A DNA stretch of 64,000 nucleotides from the NCBI RefSeq assembly GCF_023634865.1, contig NZ_JAMLJN010000005.1:124001-188000 (forward strand), in the 5' to 3' direction. The translations under genes and the position numbers were made by a program. Below, in pieces: positions 52,447 through 59,927 of this stretch (position 1 is its first letter; each line of letters starts with the position of its first letter). Below the pieces are notes generated by a model, which saw only the letters and a list, made by a program, of their open reading frames with translations, ran no database searches and was not told the origin of the DNA. This stretch comes from Flavobacterium fragile (GTDB lineage: Bacteria; Bacteroidota; Bacteroidia; Flavobacteriales; Flavobacteriaceae).

Positions 52447-53453
52447 AAAAAATAGCAGTAGTTATATTAAACTGGAACGGATCCAATTTGTTAGAACAAT
52501 TTTTACCTTCGGTAATTGCATTTTCTGATGAAGCTACGATTTATGTCGCTGATAATGCTTCGACTGATACTTCTATTGAAGTGATTCAAAACCAATTTCC
52601 AACTGTAAAAATTATTCAAAATACAGGAAACTTTGGATTTGCAAAAGGATATAATGAAGCGTTGAAATTTGTAGAAGAAGAATATTATGCTTTAGTAAAT
52701 TCAGATATTGAAGTTACTGAAAATTGGTTGGTTCCTATTTTACAAATTTTTGAAAATCAACCTGCAACAGCAATTATCCAACCTAAGTTATTAGATTTCA
52801 AAAAGAAAACCCATTTTGAATATGCTGGTGGTGCTGGTGGTTTCATAGATAAATTTGGTTATCCTTTTTGCCGTGGACGAATCTTTGATACTATAGAAGA
52901 AGACCTACATCAATATGATGATGAGATTGAAATCTTTTGGGCAACGGGTGCTTGTTTCTTCATTCGTAAAGACGTGTATCGCAAATTAAATGGTTTTGAT
53001 GATGATTTCTTTGCCCATCAAGAAGAAATAGATTTATGTTGGAGAGCTTTTAATTTGGGCTACACAATAAAATATACACCAAAATCAATAGTGTATCATG
53101 TAGGGGGCGCAACATTAAACGATGGAAATCCAAGAAAAACCTTTTTAAATTTTAGAAATTCATTATTAATGTTAACTAAAAATTTACCGAAAAATCAACT
53201 ATTTCCTGTCATTTTTATGCGTTTATGCTTAGATGGATTAGCTGGTATTCAATTTATTTTAAAAGGAAAATTCAAACATTGTTGGGCAATTATAAAATCC
53301 CATTTTGCATTTTATACTCTTGTAAATCAAATTTATAAAAAGCGTAACGCTAAACAAAATCCAAATTATTATAAAATAAATAGTATTGTTTTTCGTTACT
53401 TTATCAAAAATGGCAAGGTATTTGCGAAAATTTTTAACAACAGTTTAGTTTAA
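52443..53453 (+). CDS. Family 2 glycosyltransferase
   Basis: A 336-residue GT2 enzyme. The nucleotide-sugar-binding start is VVILNWNGSNLLEQFLPSV, with VADNASTDTS near 38, NTGNFGFAKGYNEAL near 60, the DxD-like metal motif in LVNSDIEVTENWL near 85, and the acceptor-site acidic residues in DDFFAHQEEIDLCWR near 195. Related enzymes add rhamnose or similar sugars to surface glycans. The C-terminal part (HCWAIIKSHFAFY) is amphipathic and may bind the membrane. It overlaps the HsdR-N gene by four bases and lies upstream of an OmpA lipoprotein. Confidence 0.9.
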   Translation: MKKIAVVILNWNGSNLLEQFLPSVIAFSDEATIYVADNASTDTSIEVIQNQFPTVKIIQNTGNFGFAKGYNEALKFVEEEYYALVNSDIEVTENWLVPILQIFENQPATAIIQPKLLDFKKKTHFEYAGGAGGFIDKFGYPFCRGRIFDTIEEDLHQYDDEIEIFWATGACFFIRKDVYRKLNGFDDDFFAHQEEIDLCWRAFNLGYTIKYTPKSIVYHVGGATLNDGNPRKTFLNFRNSLLMLTKNLPKNQLFPVIFMRLCLDGLAGIQFILKGKFKHCWAIIKSHFAFYTLVNQIYKKRNAKQNPNYYKINSIVFRYFIKNGKVFAKIFNNSLV

Positions 53454-53481
53454 AAAAAGTTCTTTATTAACAATTTCAACC

Positions 53482-53489
53482 TAATTTTG
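53482..53489 (+). promoter_or_regulatory. -7 element of the OmpA lipoprotein gene
   Basis: TAATTTTG is an exact TAnnTTTG match. It lies 9 bases before the ATG at 53499 and 18 before that at 53508. Confidence 0.55.
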
Positions 53490-53507
53490 TAAAAAAATAT
53501 GTATCGT

Positions 53508-54347
53508 ATGAGAAAAGTAATGTTATTTGCCGCAGTGGCTGCTATTTCGCTTAGTTCTTGTGTTTCAAAGAAAAAATACAGCGAATTAGAAGCTAAGAAC
53601 AAAGAAATTCAGGATTTATTAAACACAGCAACAATTAAGTTAAATACATGTTTAACTGAAAGAGAAGCTTTAGCCCAACAAGTCGATTTCTTAAAGAGAA
53701 ATAATTCGGACTTAATAAATAATGTGGGTAATTTAACAACATTAACAACTAAAGGTGCTGAAAATCTTGAGAAATCTTTAGAAAGTTTAAAAGAAAAAGA
53801 TCTAAAAATTTCACGTTTACAAGATGCATTAACTAAGAAAGATAGTGTTACATTAGCTTTAGTTACAAGTTTAAAACGTGAGGTTGGTATTGACGATCCA
53901 GATATCAATATCAATGTTGAGAAAGGTGTCGTTATGATTTCGATAGCTGACAATTTACTTTTCAAATCGGGAAGTTATGAAGTTAGCGACAGAGCTAAAG
54001 GTGTTCTTTCTAAAGTAGCAAAAGTAATTAACAGTAAGCCCGACTTTGAATGTATGGTAGAAGGTCACACGGATAATGTTCCAATCAAAAATGCAGTTTT
54101 ACTAGACAACTGGGATTTATCGGTTAAAAGAGCTACTTCTATCGTTAGAGTTTTACACAATGATTTAGGTGTGAGTCCTAAACAATTGATTCCAGCTGGA
54201 AGAAGTTCTTATATTCCACTTGTAGATAACAACTCCCCTGCTAACAGAGCAAAAAACAGAAGAACAAGAATTATTATTATGCCTAAAATTGATCAATTCT
54301 ATGATATGATAGAAAAGGAAATGAAGAATTTAAGTGATGGTAAATAA
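53508..54347 (+). CDS. OmpA family lipoprotein
   Basis: A 279-residue lipoprotein that binds peptidoglycan from the outer membrane. ATG 53508 (MRKVMLFAAVAAISLSSC) gives a clean lipoprotein signal with the lipid-anchored Cys at residue 18. The ATG three codons earlier lies almost at the predicted transcript start. A coiled-coil region (about 25-115) leads to an OmpA C-terminal domain. That domain has MVEGHTDNVPI near residue 185, WDLSVKRATSIVRVL and NRAKNRRTRIIIMPK, the DAP-binding residues of the family. It is preceded by a glycosyltransferase and followed by a terminator. Confidence 0.9.
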   Translation: MRKVMLFAAVAAISLSSCVSKKKYSELEAKNKEIQDLLNTATIKLNTCLTEREALAQQVDFLKRNNSDLINNVGNLTTLTTKGAENLEKSLESLKEKDLKISRLQDALTKKDSVTLALVTSLKREVGIDDPDININVEKGVVMISIADNLLFKSGSYEVSDRAKGVLSKVAKVINSKPDFECMVEGHTDNVPIKNAVLLDNWDLSVKRATSIVRVLHNDLGVSPKQLIPAGRSSYIPLVDNNSPANRAKNRRTRIIIMPKIDQFYDMIEKEMKNLSDGK

Positions 54348-54351
54348 TAGT

Positions 54352-54390
54352 AAAAAAAAACGCTTTCAAAATTGAAAGCGTTTTTTTTTT
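54352..54390. terminator. Strong bidirectional terminator after the OmpA gene
   Basis: AAAAAAAAACGCTTTCAA and TTGAAAGCGTTTTTTTTT pair around AA, with long A and T runs. It serves the OmpA gene and the convergent Sua5-type gene. Confidence 0.93.
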
Positions 54391-55009
54391 ATAAAACATC
54401 CAAACTTCCTTTTCCTTCACGAATAACTTCCGGTTCATAGCCTGTTAAATCAATAATAGTTGAAGCTACATTATCTCCATAACCACCATCGATAACCAAA
54501 TCTACCTTGTTATTCCATTTTTCGTAGATTAATTCAGGATCTGTAGAATATTCTATAACATCATCTTCATCGTGAATGGAGGTAGAAACAATTGGATTTC
54601 CTAATAGTTTTACAATTTCTCTCGCGATATTATTATCAGGAACACGAATACCTACTGTTTTTTTCTTTCTGAATTCTTTAGGTAAATCATTATTTCCCGG
54701 CAAAATAAAGGTATAAGGACCAGGTAAAGCACGTTTTAAAATTTTAAAAGTCGATGTATCAATTTGTTTCACATAATCTGAAAGATTACTCAAATCAGAA
54801 CAAACGAATGAAAAATTGGCTTTTTCTAACTTAATTCCTTTGATTTTAGCAATTTTTTCTAAAGCTCGAGAATTGGTAATATCACAACCTAATCCATACA
54901 CGGTATCGGTTGGATAAATAATTAAACCTCCATCCTTTAGAACATCTACTACTTTTTTTATAGCAGCTTCGCTAGGCTTATCTTCGTATATTTTGATGAA
55001 TTCAGACAT
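54389..55009 (-). CDS. L-threonylcarbamoyladenylate synthase (Sua5/YrdC/TsaC)
   Basis: A 206-residue enzyme that makes threonylcarbamoyl-AMP from threonine, bicarbonate and ATP for the t6A base at position 37 of tRNAs that read ANN codons. The YrdC fold motifs are GLIIYPTDTVYGLGCD near residue 30, KRALPGPYTFILPGN near 90 and TVGIRVPDN near 120, with IVSTSIHDEDD near 140 and VIDGGYGDNVASTIIDLTG near 172. No second Sua5 domain is present, so it is the short TsaC form. The start codon lies about 20 bases from the upstream terminator hairpin. Confidence 0.92.
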   Translation of the reverse strand: MSEFIKIYEDKPSEAAIKKVVDVLKDGGLIIYPTDTVYGLGCDITNSRALEKIAKIKGIKLEKANFSFVCSDLSNLSDYVKQIDTSTFKILKRALPGPYTFILPGNNDLPKEFRKKKTVGIRVPDNNIAREIVKLLGNPIVSTSIHDEDDVIEYSTDPELIYEKWNNKVDLVIDGGYGDNVASTIIDLTGYEPEVIREGKGSLDVL

Positions 55010-55030
55010 ATAGAACCGATTGATTAAAAA

Positions 55031-55067
55031 AAAGTGAAAAACATTATAAAAATAACATTTTCACTTT
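55031..55067 (-). terminator. Terminator of the pseudo-receiver/Crp/pirin/YceI operon
   Basis: AAAGTGAAAA (55031-55040) and TTTTCACTTT (55058-55067) pair around a 17-base loop. On the minus strand the stem is followed by a T run. It lies 50 bases after the YceI stop. Confidence 0.5.
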
Positions 55068-55116
55068 AAAATCTAAAACTAAAAAAAATGATTTTTACCT
55101 AAACAAAGGTATAAAA

Positions 55117-55647
55117 TTATTGTTTAATAAGTTGGATTTCGGCAACTAACTTAATCTCCTCACCTACTAAAACGCCACCTGTTTCAAGAGCTGCGTTCCA
55201 AGTTAAACCAAATTCTTTTCTGTTTATTTTACCATTAACAGATAGTCCTGCCTTTGTATTTCCCCATGGATCTTTCATTAATCCACTATATTCTGTTTCT
55301 AAAGAAATACTCTTTGTAACATCTTTAATGGTTAAATCACCGTTGATAATGTAGTTTCCTTCATTTACTTTAGAAATTGAAGTACTAACAAAAGTTAGTT
55401 TTGCAAAATTGTCCGTATCAAAGAAATCTGCACTTCTTAAGTGATTATCTCTATCAGAGTTATTTGTATCGATAGAATTAACTTCTGCTGAAAAATTGAT
55501 TTTTGAAGTTTCAAAATGATCGTCTTCATTTTCAATTGTTGCGTCAAATAAATTAAATTTACCTGAAACATTAGTAAACATCATGTGTTTTACTTTAAAA
55601 CCTATTTCTGAATGTGTTGGGTCTATTGCCCATGCTGATTTTGCCAT
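55117..55647 (-). CDS. YceI family lipid-binding protein
   Basis: A 176-residue YceI-like protein, a lipocalin-type barrel known to bind isoprenoids or quinone-like lipids in homologues. It starts MAKSAWAIDPTHSEIGFKVKHMMFTNV, with the typical PTHSEIGFKVKH motif near residue 10. It continues HFETSKINFSAEVNSIDTNN, LRSADFFDTDNFAKLTF, and DVTKSISLETEYSG. No signal peptide is evident, unlike many homologues. It is the last gene of a four-gene minus-strand group after a pirin gene. Confidence 0.93.
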   Translation of the reverse strand: MAKSAWAIDPTHSEIGFKVKHMMFTNVSGKFNLFDATIENEDDHFETSKINFSAEVNSIDTNNSDRDNHLRSADFFDTDNFAKLTFVSTSISKVNEGNYIINGDLTIKDVTKSISLETEYSGLMKDPWGNTKAGLSVNGKINRKEFGLTWNAALETGGVLVGEEIKLVAEIQLIKQ

Positions 55648-55691
55648 ACTTTTAAAATTTATTGTGTTATTATTTTTAAATTATTTAATTT

Positions 55692-56567
55692 TTATAAGGT
55701 TAAAGGTACTTCCATTACTAAAAGCTCTGTATCTGAAGCCGTTGATTTGATATCAAATTGATCGACATTCCAAATTCCAAATCCATCTTTGGCTTCAAGT
55801 TGCTGTGTATATATGATAACTCCTCCTTTAATTACAAATACATAAACCCCATTTCCTTTTTTCTTTAATGTGTAAGAACTAGAAATTCCTTGATCAAAAT
55901 TCCCCATGTGAAACCAAGCATCTTGATGAATCCATACGCCTTCATCATTGGGATCAGGAGATAGTATTTGCTGAAATTTATTTTTTCTAGCAGCAATATC
56001 TAGTGAAATTTGATCGTATCTTGGCGTTACATTTCGTTTATTTGGATAAACCCAAATTTGAAGAAACTTTACCAATTTGTCTTGATTTTTATTAAACTCA
56101 CTATGAAAAACACCGGTTCCAGCACTCATAACTTGGACATCACCATTTTTAATCACAGTGGTATTTCCCATACTGTCTTTGTGTTCTAAATCACCTTCTA
56201 AAGGAATACTGATGATTTCCATATTGTCATGAGGGTGTGTTCCAAAACCTCTACCTGCATCTACAATATCATCATTCAAAACACGTAATACACCAAAATG
56301 CATACGTTCTGGATTATGATAATTAGCAAAGCTAAAAGTATGTCTGCTTTTTAACCAACCATGATCTGCATAACCACGAGTATTGGCTTTATGAAGAATC
56401 GAATTTTCTAAAAATTTAGAATCGGTATTGGGAATATGATTAAAACCTAATACTTCTGGTTTCTCAATTTCATCATTTTGATTTACCAAAACATTCCCTA
56501 AAACTGCTGAAGCAGCAAACATTCCAGTACCAAACAATCCTTTCTTTAAAAAACTTTTTCTATCCAT
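55692..56567 (-). CDS. Pirin family protein with a possible Tat-like export signal
   Basis: A 291-residue bicupin of the pirin family, some members of which oxidise quercetin. The first cupin has HGWLKSRHTFSFANY, FGTHPHDNMEIISIPLEGDLEHKDSMG (metal ligands in split form HPHDN and EHKDS) and SAGTGVFHSEFN. The second cupin lies after 190. The N-terminus from ATG 56567 (MDRKSFLKKGLFGTG, then AASAVLGNVLV) looks like a Tat signal with RK in place of RR, so it may be exported. The longer start upstream is not favoured. It is co-directional with the Crp gene and YceI. Confidence 0.87.
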   Translation of the reverse strand: MDRKSFLKKGLFGTGMFAASAVLGNVLVNQNDEIEKPEVLGFNHIPNTDSKFLENSILHKANTRGYADHGWLKSRHTFSFANYHNPERMHFGVLRVLNDDIVDAGRGFGTHPHDNMEIISIPLEGDLEHKDSMGNTTVIKNGDVQVMSAGTGVFHSEFNKNQDKLVKFLQIWVYPNKRNVTPRYDQISLDIAARKNKFQQILSPDPNDEGVWIHQDAWFHMGNFDQGISSSYTLKKKGNGVYVFVIKGGVIIYTQQLEAKDGFGIWNVDQFDIKSTASDTELLVMEVPLTL

Positions 56568-56642
56568 TTTTATTCCAATTTGATAGTACAAAATTAAGAC
56601 GGTAAAAAACAAAAAACATTGAACTAGATTAAGAAATGAATT

Positions 56643-57227
56643 TTAAGAATTCTTTGCTAATCTATTTCTAATCTTACTTAAAAATTCAGGTGATATTCCA
56701 AGGTAAGAAGCAATGTAATGTTGGGCTACTCTTTGAGGCAACGTAGGATATTTTTTTAAAAATTCTAAATATTTATCTTGGGCCGGTTTTGAAATAGTTT
56801 GTATTAATCTATTTTGAGTCGCTGATAAGTTTCGTTGTAAGAGCAACCGAAAAACACGCTCAAATTTAGGAACTTGAGCCAAAAGTTGTTCTTTAGTTTC
56901 AGGAGTTAAAATAAATAACTCAGAATTTTCAAGTGTTTCAATATACAATTGAGACGGTTGTTGCATGCTGAAAGAAGCTATATCACTCACCCACCAATCT
57001 TCAATTGAAAATTGGAGAATAACCTCAAATCCATTCTCGTCTATGTAATAAGTGCGAAGACAACCTTTATTTACAAAAGCTTCAAAATCACAAACAGACC
57101 CTTCTTGTAATAAAAGTGTTTTTTTAGGAACCGATTGTATTACCAGTAAATTTGTAAAAATATTTACTTCTTCATCGGTCAGAGTTACATACTTTTTTAC
57201 ATTATTTAAAATAGACTCTAAACCCAT
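56643..57227 (-). CDS. Crp/Fnr family transcriptional regulator
   Basis: A 194-residue regulator with a cyclic-nucleotide-binding-type beta-roll (about 20-115) and a helix-turn-helix at the C-terminus (AQHYIASYLGISPEFLSKIRNRL). It lacks an FNR-type N-terminal cysteine cluster. The cNMP pocket residues (phosphate-binding RxS) are not evident, so the ligand is unknown. It begins six bases after a pseudo-receiver gene and is upstream of pirin and YceI; it probably regulates this operon. Confidence 0.88.
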   Translation of the reverse strand: MGLESILNNVKKYVTLTDEEVNIFTNLLVIQSVPKKTLLLQEGSVCDFEAFVNKGCLRTYYIDENGFEVILQFSIEDWWVSDIASFSMQQPSQLYIETLENSELFILTPETKEQLLAQVPKFERVFRLLLQRNLSATQNRLIQTISKPAQDKYLEFLKKYPTLPQRVAQHYIASYLGISPEFLSKIRNRLAKNS

Positions 57228-57233
57228 ACTGAA

Positions 57234-57545
57234 TTATTTAATTTCTTGATTAAAGGCATAAAATACCTCATTTTTTAACAAACCGCTTCCTCCTCCAAAA
57301 TGCATTATTGTTTTCGTATTAGGAAAATGAACAGCTGTATATTCTTGAATGGCTTGCTCTTCTAAATTAGGTATACCGCAACTTAATAAAACTACATCGA
57401 AGGTTTGCTGATGAATTACATCATAAAAATCATTTATTTTATTACAAATAGAAGCTTTCCAGGAATAATTTTGTTGAATTACTCGATGTAATGTGTTTAA
57501 AATCTCAGTATTAGTGCCTACAACTAAAAAATTCAAATCTTGCAT
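57234..57545 (-). CDS. Degenerate receiver-like protein, 103 residues
   Basis: A 103-residue protein that looks like a response-regulator receiver fold (LNFLVVGTNTEILNTLHRVI, FDVVLLSCGIPNLEEQAI) but lacks the phosphorylation machinery. The acidic pair is replaced by GT, and the phospho-Asp position in DVVLL-x is serine. The expected KP motif is absent. It is therefore probably a pseudo-receiver acting by binding. It is the first gene of the group, six bases before the Crp/Fnr gene, and has its own promoter at 57565-57592. Confidence 0.65.
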   Translation of the reverse strand: MQDLNFLVVGTNTEILNTLHRVIQQNYSWKASICNKINDFYDVIHQQTFDVVLLSCGIPNLEEQAIQEYTAVHFPNTKTIMHFGGGSGLLKNEVFYAFNQEIK

Positions 57546-57564
57546 AATGATTCATTTTACGCAA

Positions 57565-57592
57565 CAAAATTACATTAAGTTGGATTTGCAAA
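57565..57592 (-). promoter_or_regulatory. Promoter of the pseudo-receiver operon
   Basis: On the minus strand, TTTG (57589-57592), 16 bases, then TAATTTTG (57565-57572), an exact -7 match; spacing is a little short. It lies 20 bases upstream of the start codon. Confidence 0.5.
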
Positions 57593-57624
57593 ACCTTAAC
57601 CTAAATTAAGAAATTAATTTTTTA

Positions 57625-58167
57625 TTAGTTAGTTAAAAGATGATATTTTTCTTTAATGCGTAATATTAATTCTTCAATATAATCAGATTCTAAATCATTT
57701 GAAGCAATGTGTTTCCACAATGCATCAATCATCATTAATACAATTTCAGCCTCTAATTCTGGTTTAGAATATCCTAACTCTGAAAATGCTTTTGTTAACA
57801 TCTCATGACTTGAAGTCATAAAATGCCGATGGTGCATCATGGCTAGTGAATTAAGTGGGGTTATTTTATATTGCATTTGCCAAAAATCCTTATTGTTGAG
57901 CACAAGAATTTTTGGCAAATCCAGCAAATTAGAGATATATTCTTTAGGAAATTTATAGGAAACATGTTGGGCCACTAATTTGGTAGCTTGTCGATAACCA
58001 CATTTCAAAATTTCTTCTATCAGATTATCTTTACTTTTAAAATGTTTAAAAATCAATGCTTCAGACACATTTGCTTCTAATGCTATAGTTCTTGTAGAAG
58101 CAGCCTTAGTACCTAATTCTGTAAATACTTTTAAAGCGGCATTTAATATGTCCTGCTTTTTACTCAT
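57625..58167 (-). CDS. TetR/AcrR family regulator of the catechol operon (probable)
   Basis: A 180-residue regulator. The N-terminal helix-turn-helix is clear (MSKKQDILNAALKVFTELG, TRTIALEANVSEALIFKHFKSKDNL). The ligand-binding half is unspecific. It follows pcaF on the same strand with 17 bases between and is probably the last gene of the cat/pca operon, so it may be a local repressor that senses a pathway metabolite. That role is inferred from position; no operator is visible inside the window because the operon promoter lies beyond base 64000. Confidence 0.85.
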   Translation of the reverse strand: MSKKQDILNAALKVFTELGTKAASTRTIALEANVSEALIFKHFKSKDNLIEEILKCGYRQATKLVAQHVSYKFPKEYISNLLDLPKILVLNNKDFWQMQYKITPLNSLAMMHHRHFMTSSHEMLTKAFSELGYSKPELEAEIVLMMIDALWKHIASNDLESDYIEELILRIKEKYHLLTN

Positions 58168-58184
58168 TTATATTAAAAATTACA

Positions 58185-59393
58185 TTAAACTCGTTCTAAA
58201 ATAACTGCATAGCCTTGCCCTACCCCTACACACATGGTAGCTAATGCATATTTACCATTCTTTTTGTGTAATTCTAAAGCTGCCGTGTAAGTAATCCTAG
58301 CACCCGACATTCCTAGTGGATGCCCTAGAGCAATAGCACCTCCATTTGGATTAATTCTTGGATCATCATCTTGCAAACCTAATGCCCTAGTACACGCCAA
58401 AGCTTGAGCTGCAAAAGCTTCATTAAATTCCATTACATCAATGTCATCCAAAGTTAATCCCGCTTTTTTAAGCGCTTTTTGAGTAGCTGTAACAGGTCCT
58501 ATTCCCATGATTCTTGGTTCTACTCCTGTTACTGCCGAAGCTACGATTCTAGCCAAAGGTTTTAAGGTATATTGTGCAACAGCTTCACCTGAGGCTACAA
58601 AAATTGCAGCGGCTCCATCGTTTAATCCAGAAGCGTTTCCAGCTGTTACGGTACCATCTTTTTTAAAAGCTGGTTTTAAATTTCCCAACGATTCTAAAGT
58701 TGAATTTCCTCTAATAAATTCATCTTTTGAAAAAACTAATGGTTTGCCCTTTCTTTGAGGAATAGCAACTGGAACGATTTCTTCGCCCAATCTTCCATTT
58801 TCCGTGGCAGCGGCAGCTTTTAATTGAGATGCCAAGGCAAATTTATCTTGGTCCTCTCTAGAAATACCATACATTTCTACTAAATTTTCAGCCGTAATTC
58901 CCATGGGATCAGTTCCGTAAGTGGCCTGCATTTTAGGATTTACAAAACGCCAACCAAAAGAAGAATCCTCCATTTTAGAATCGGTTCCAAAAGCCTTTGA
59001 TGATTTAGAAATTACCAAAGGACCTCTCGTCATGTGTTCGATTCCTCCTGCAATAAAAATTTCACCATCTCCTGCTTTGATTGCGCGGTTGGCATGAATA
59101 ATAGCTGACATACCTGAAGAACACAATCGATTGATAGTTTCTCCTGGTACAGTTACCGGCAATCCTGCCAATAAAGCGGCCATTCTGGCAACGTTTCTGT
59201 TATCTTCTCCTGCCTGATTGTGACATCCTAATATAACATCATCTATAGCCTCTGCAGGTATATTTGGATTTCTCTTTACTAATTCTTCAATTACTAATGC
59301 CGCTAAATCATCGGCTCTAACAGCACTTAAAGTTCCGCCAAAATTTCCAATAGGGGTTCGTATTCCATCTATTATGTAAGCTTCTGTTTTCAT
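58185..59393 (-). CDS. pcaF: 3-oxoadipyl-CoA thiolase
   Basis: A 402-residue thiolase that splits 3-oxoadipyl-CoA with CoA into succinyl-CoA and acetyl-CoA. The acyl-binding cysteine is in NRLCSSGMSAIIHANRAI near residue 91. NEAFAAQALA near 345 has the active-site His region, and ALATMCVGVGQGYAV near 385 has the second cysteine. GGAIALGHPLGMSGAR near 355 is also present. Start ATG 59393 (MKTEAYIIDG) is chosen over one six codons upstream that overlaps the FUSC gene. It is the last catabolic gene of the catechol operon. Specificity for 3-oxoadipyl-CoA is inferred from the cluster. Confidence 0.92.
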   Translation of the reverse strand: MKTEAYIIDGIRTPIGNFGGTLSAVRADDLAALVIEELVKRNPNIPAEAIDDVILGCHNQAGEDNRNVARMAALLAGLPVTVPGETINRLCSSGMSAIIHANRAIKAGDGEIFIAGGIEHMTRGPLVISKSSKAFGTDSKMEDSSFGWRFVNPKMQATYGTDPMGITAENLVEMYGISREDQDKFALASQLKAAAATENGRLGEEIVPVAIPQRKGKPLVFSKDEFIRGNSTLESLGNLKPAFKKDGTVTAGNASGLNDGAAAIFVASGEAVAQYTLKPLARIVASAVTGVEPRIMGIGPVTATQKALKKAGLTLDDIDVMEFNEAFAAQALACTRALGLQDDDPRINPNGGAIALGHPLGMSGARITYTAALELHKKNGKYALATMCVGVGQGYAVILERV

Positions 59394-59397
59394 GATT

Positions 59398-59916
59398 TTA
59401 TAATTTTTCATAAGGAAGATTAACTTTTCCTCTTAAATGGTTAATTAAAATAGATGTTGATAAAGTAACTGATAATCCAATAAAACAGCCTACAGTAACA
59501 GAAGTAAAACGATAAACTGCAGCTAACCAAGTCAGTTGAGTTTGTTCACTTATAGTAACAATAATAAAAGCTACCATAGCTGTTCGGGCAACATTCATAA
59601 GATTAAAACCATAACAAATAATAACTGTTATTATAATTCCAATCAACATCAAATAAAGATTTGGTTCATGGATGATAAAACAAACCAAACCTAGTATAGA
59701 TCCAATTAAATTAGATTTAAACCTTTCTATTGATAAGCGTTTTGCATCTTTTGCTTCGGGTGAAATAACTAAAATAATGGAAAGTAAAGTCCAATACATT
59801 TCATATTCGCTGAAATTTAAATACAGATGATATCCAATAAAAAAACCTATTAGACATCTAAACACATAGATAACTAAATCAGAACCTATACTATATCGTA
59901 TTATTTTTTGCAGCAT
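59398..59916 (-). CDS. FUSC/aromatic-acid-exporter-like membrane protein in the catechol operon
   Basis: A 172-residue membrane protein with about five helices. The pattern of helices with FRCLIGFFIGYHLYLNF, SPEAKDAKRLSIERFKSNLIGSILG and YRFTSVTVGCFIGLSVTLSTSIL resembles one half of FUSC/ArAE (DUF939-type) exporters of aromatic acids. It lacks the cytosolic domain of the full exporters. It starts 11 bases after pcaIJ and ends four bases before pcaF, so it is inside the operon. It could move aromatic acids or pathway intermediates across the membrane. Homology is at fold level and the function is unproven. Confidence 0.7.
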   Translation of the reverse strand: MLQKIIRYSIGSDLVIYVFRCLIGFFIGYHLYLNFSEYEMYWTLLSIILVISPEAKDAKRLSIERFKSNLIGSILGLVCFIIHEPNLYLMLIGIIITVIICYGFNLMNVARTAMVAFIIVTISEQTQLTWLAAVYRFTSVTVGCFIGLSVTLSTSILINHLRGKVNLPYEKL

Positions 59917-59927
59917 TTAGAAATTAA

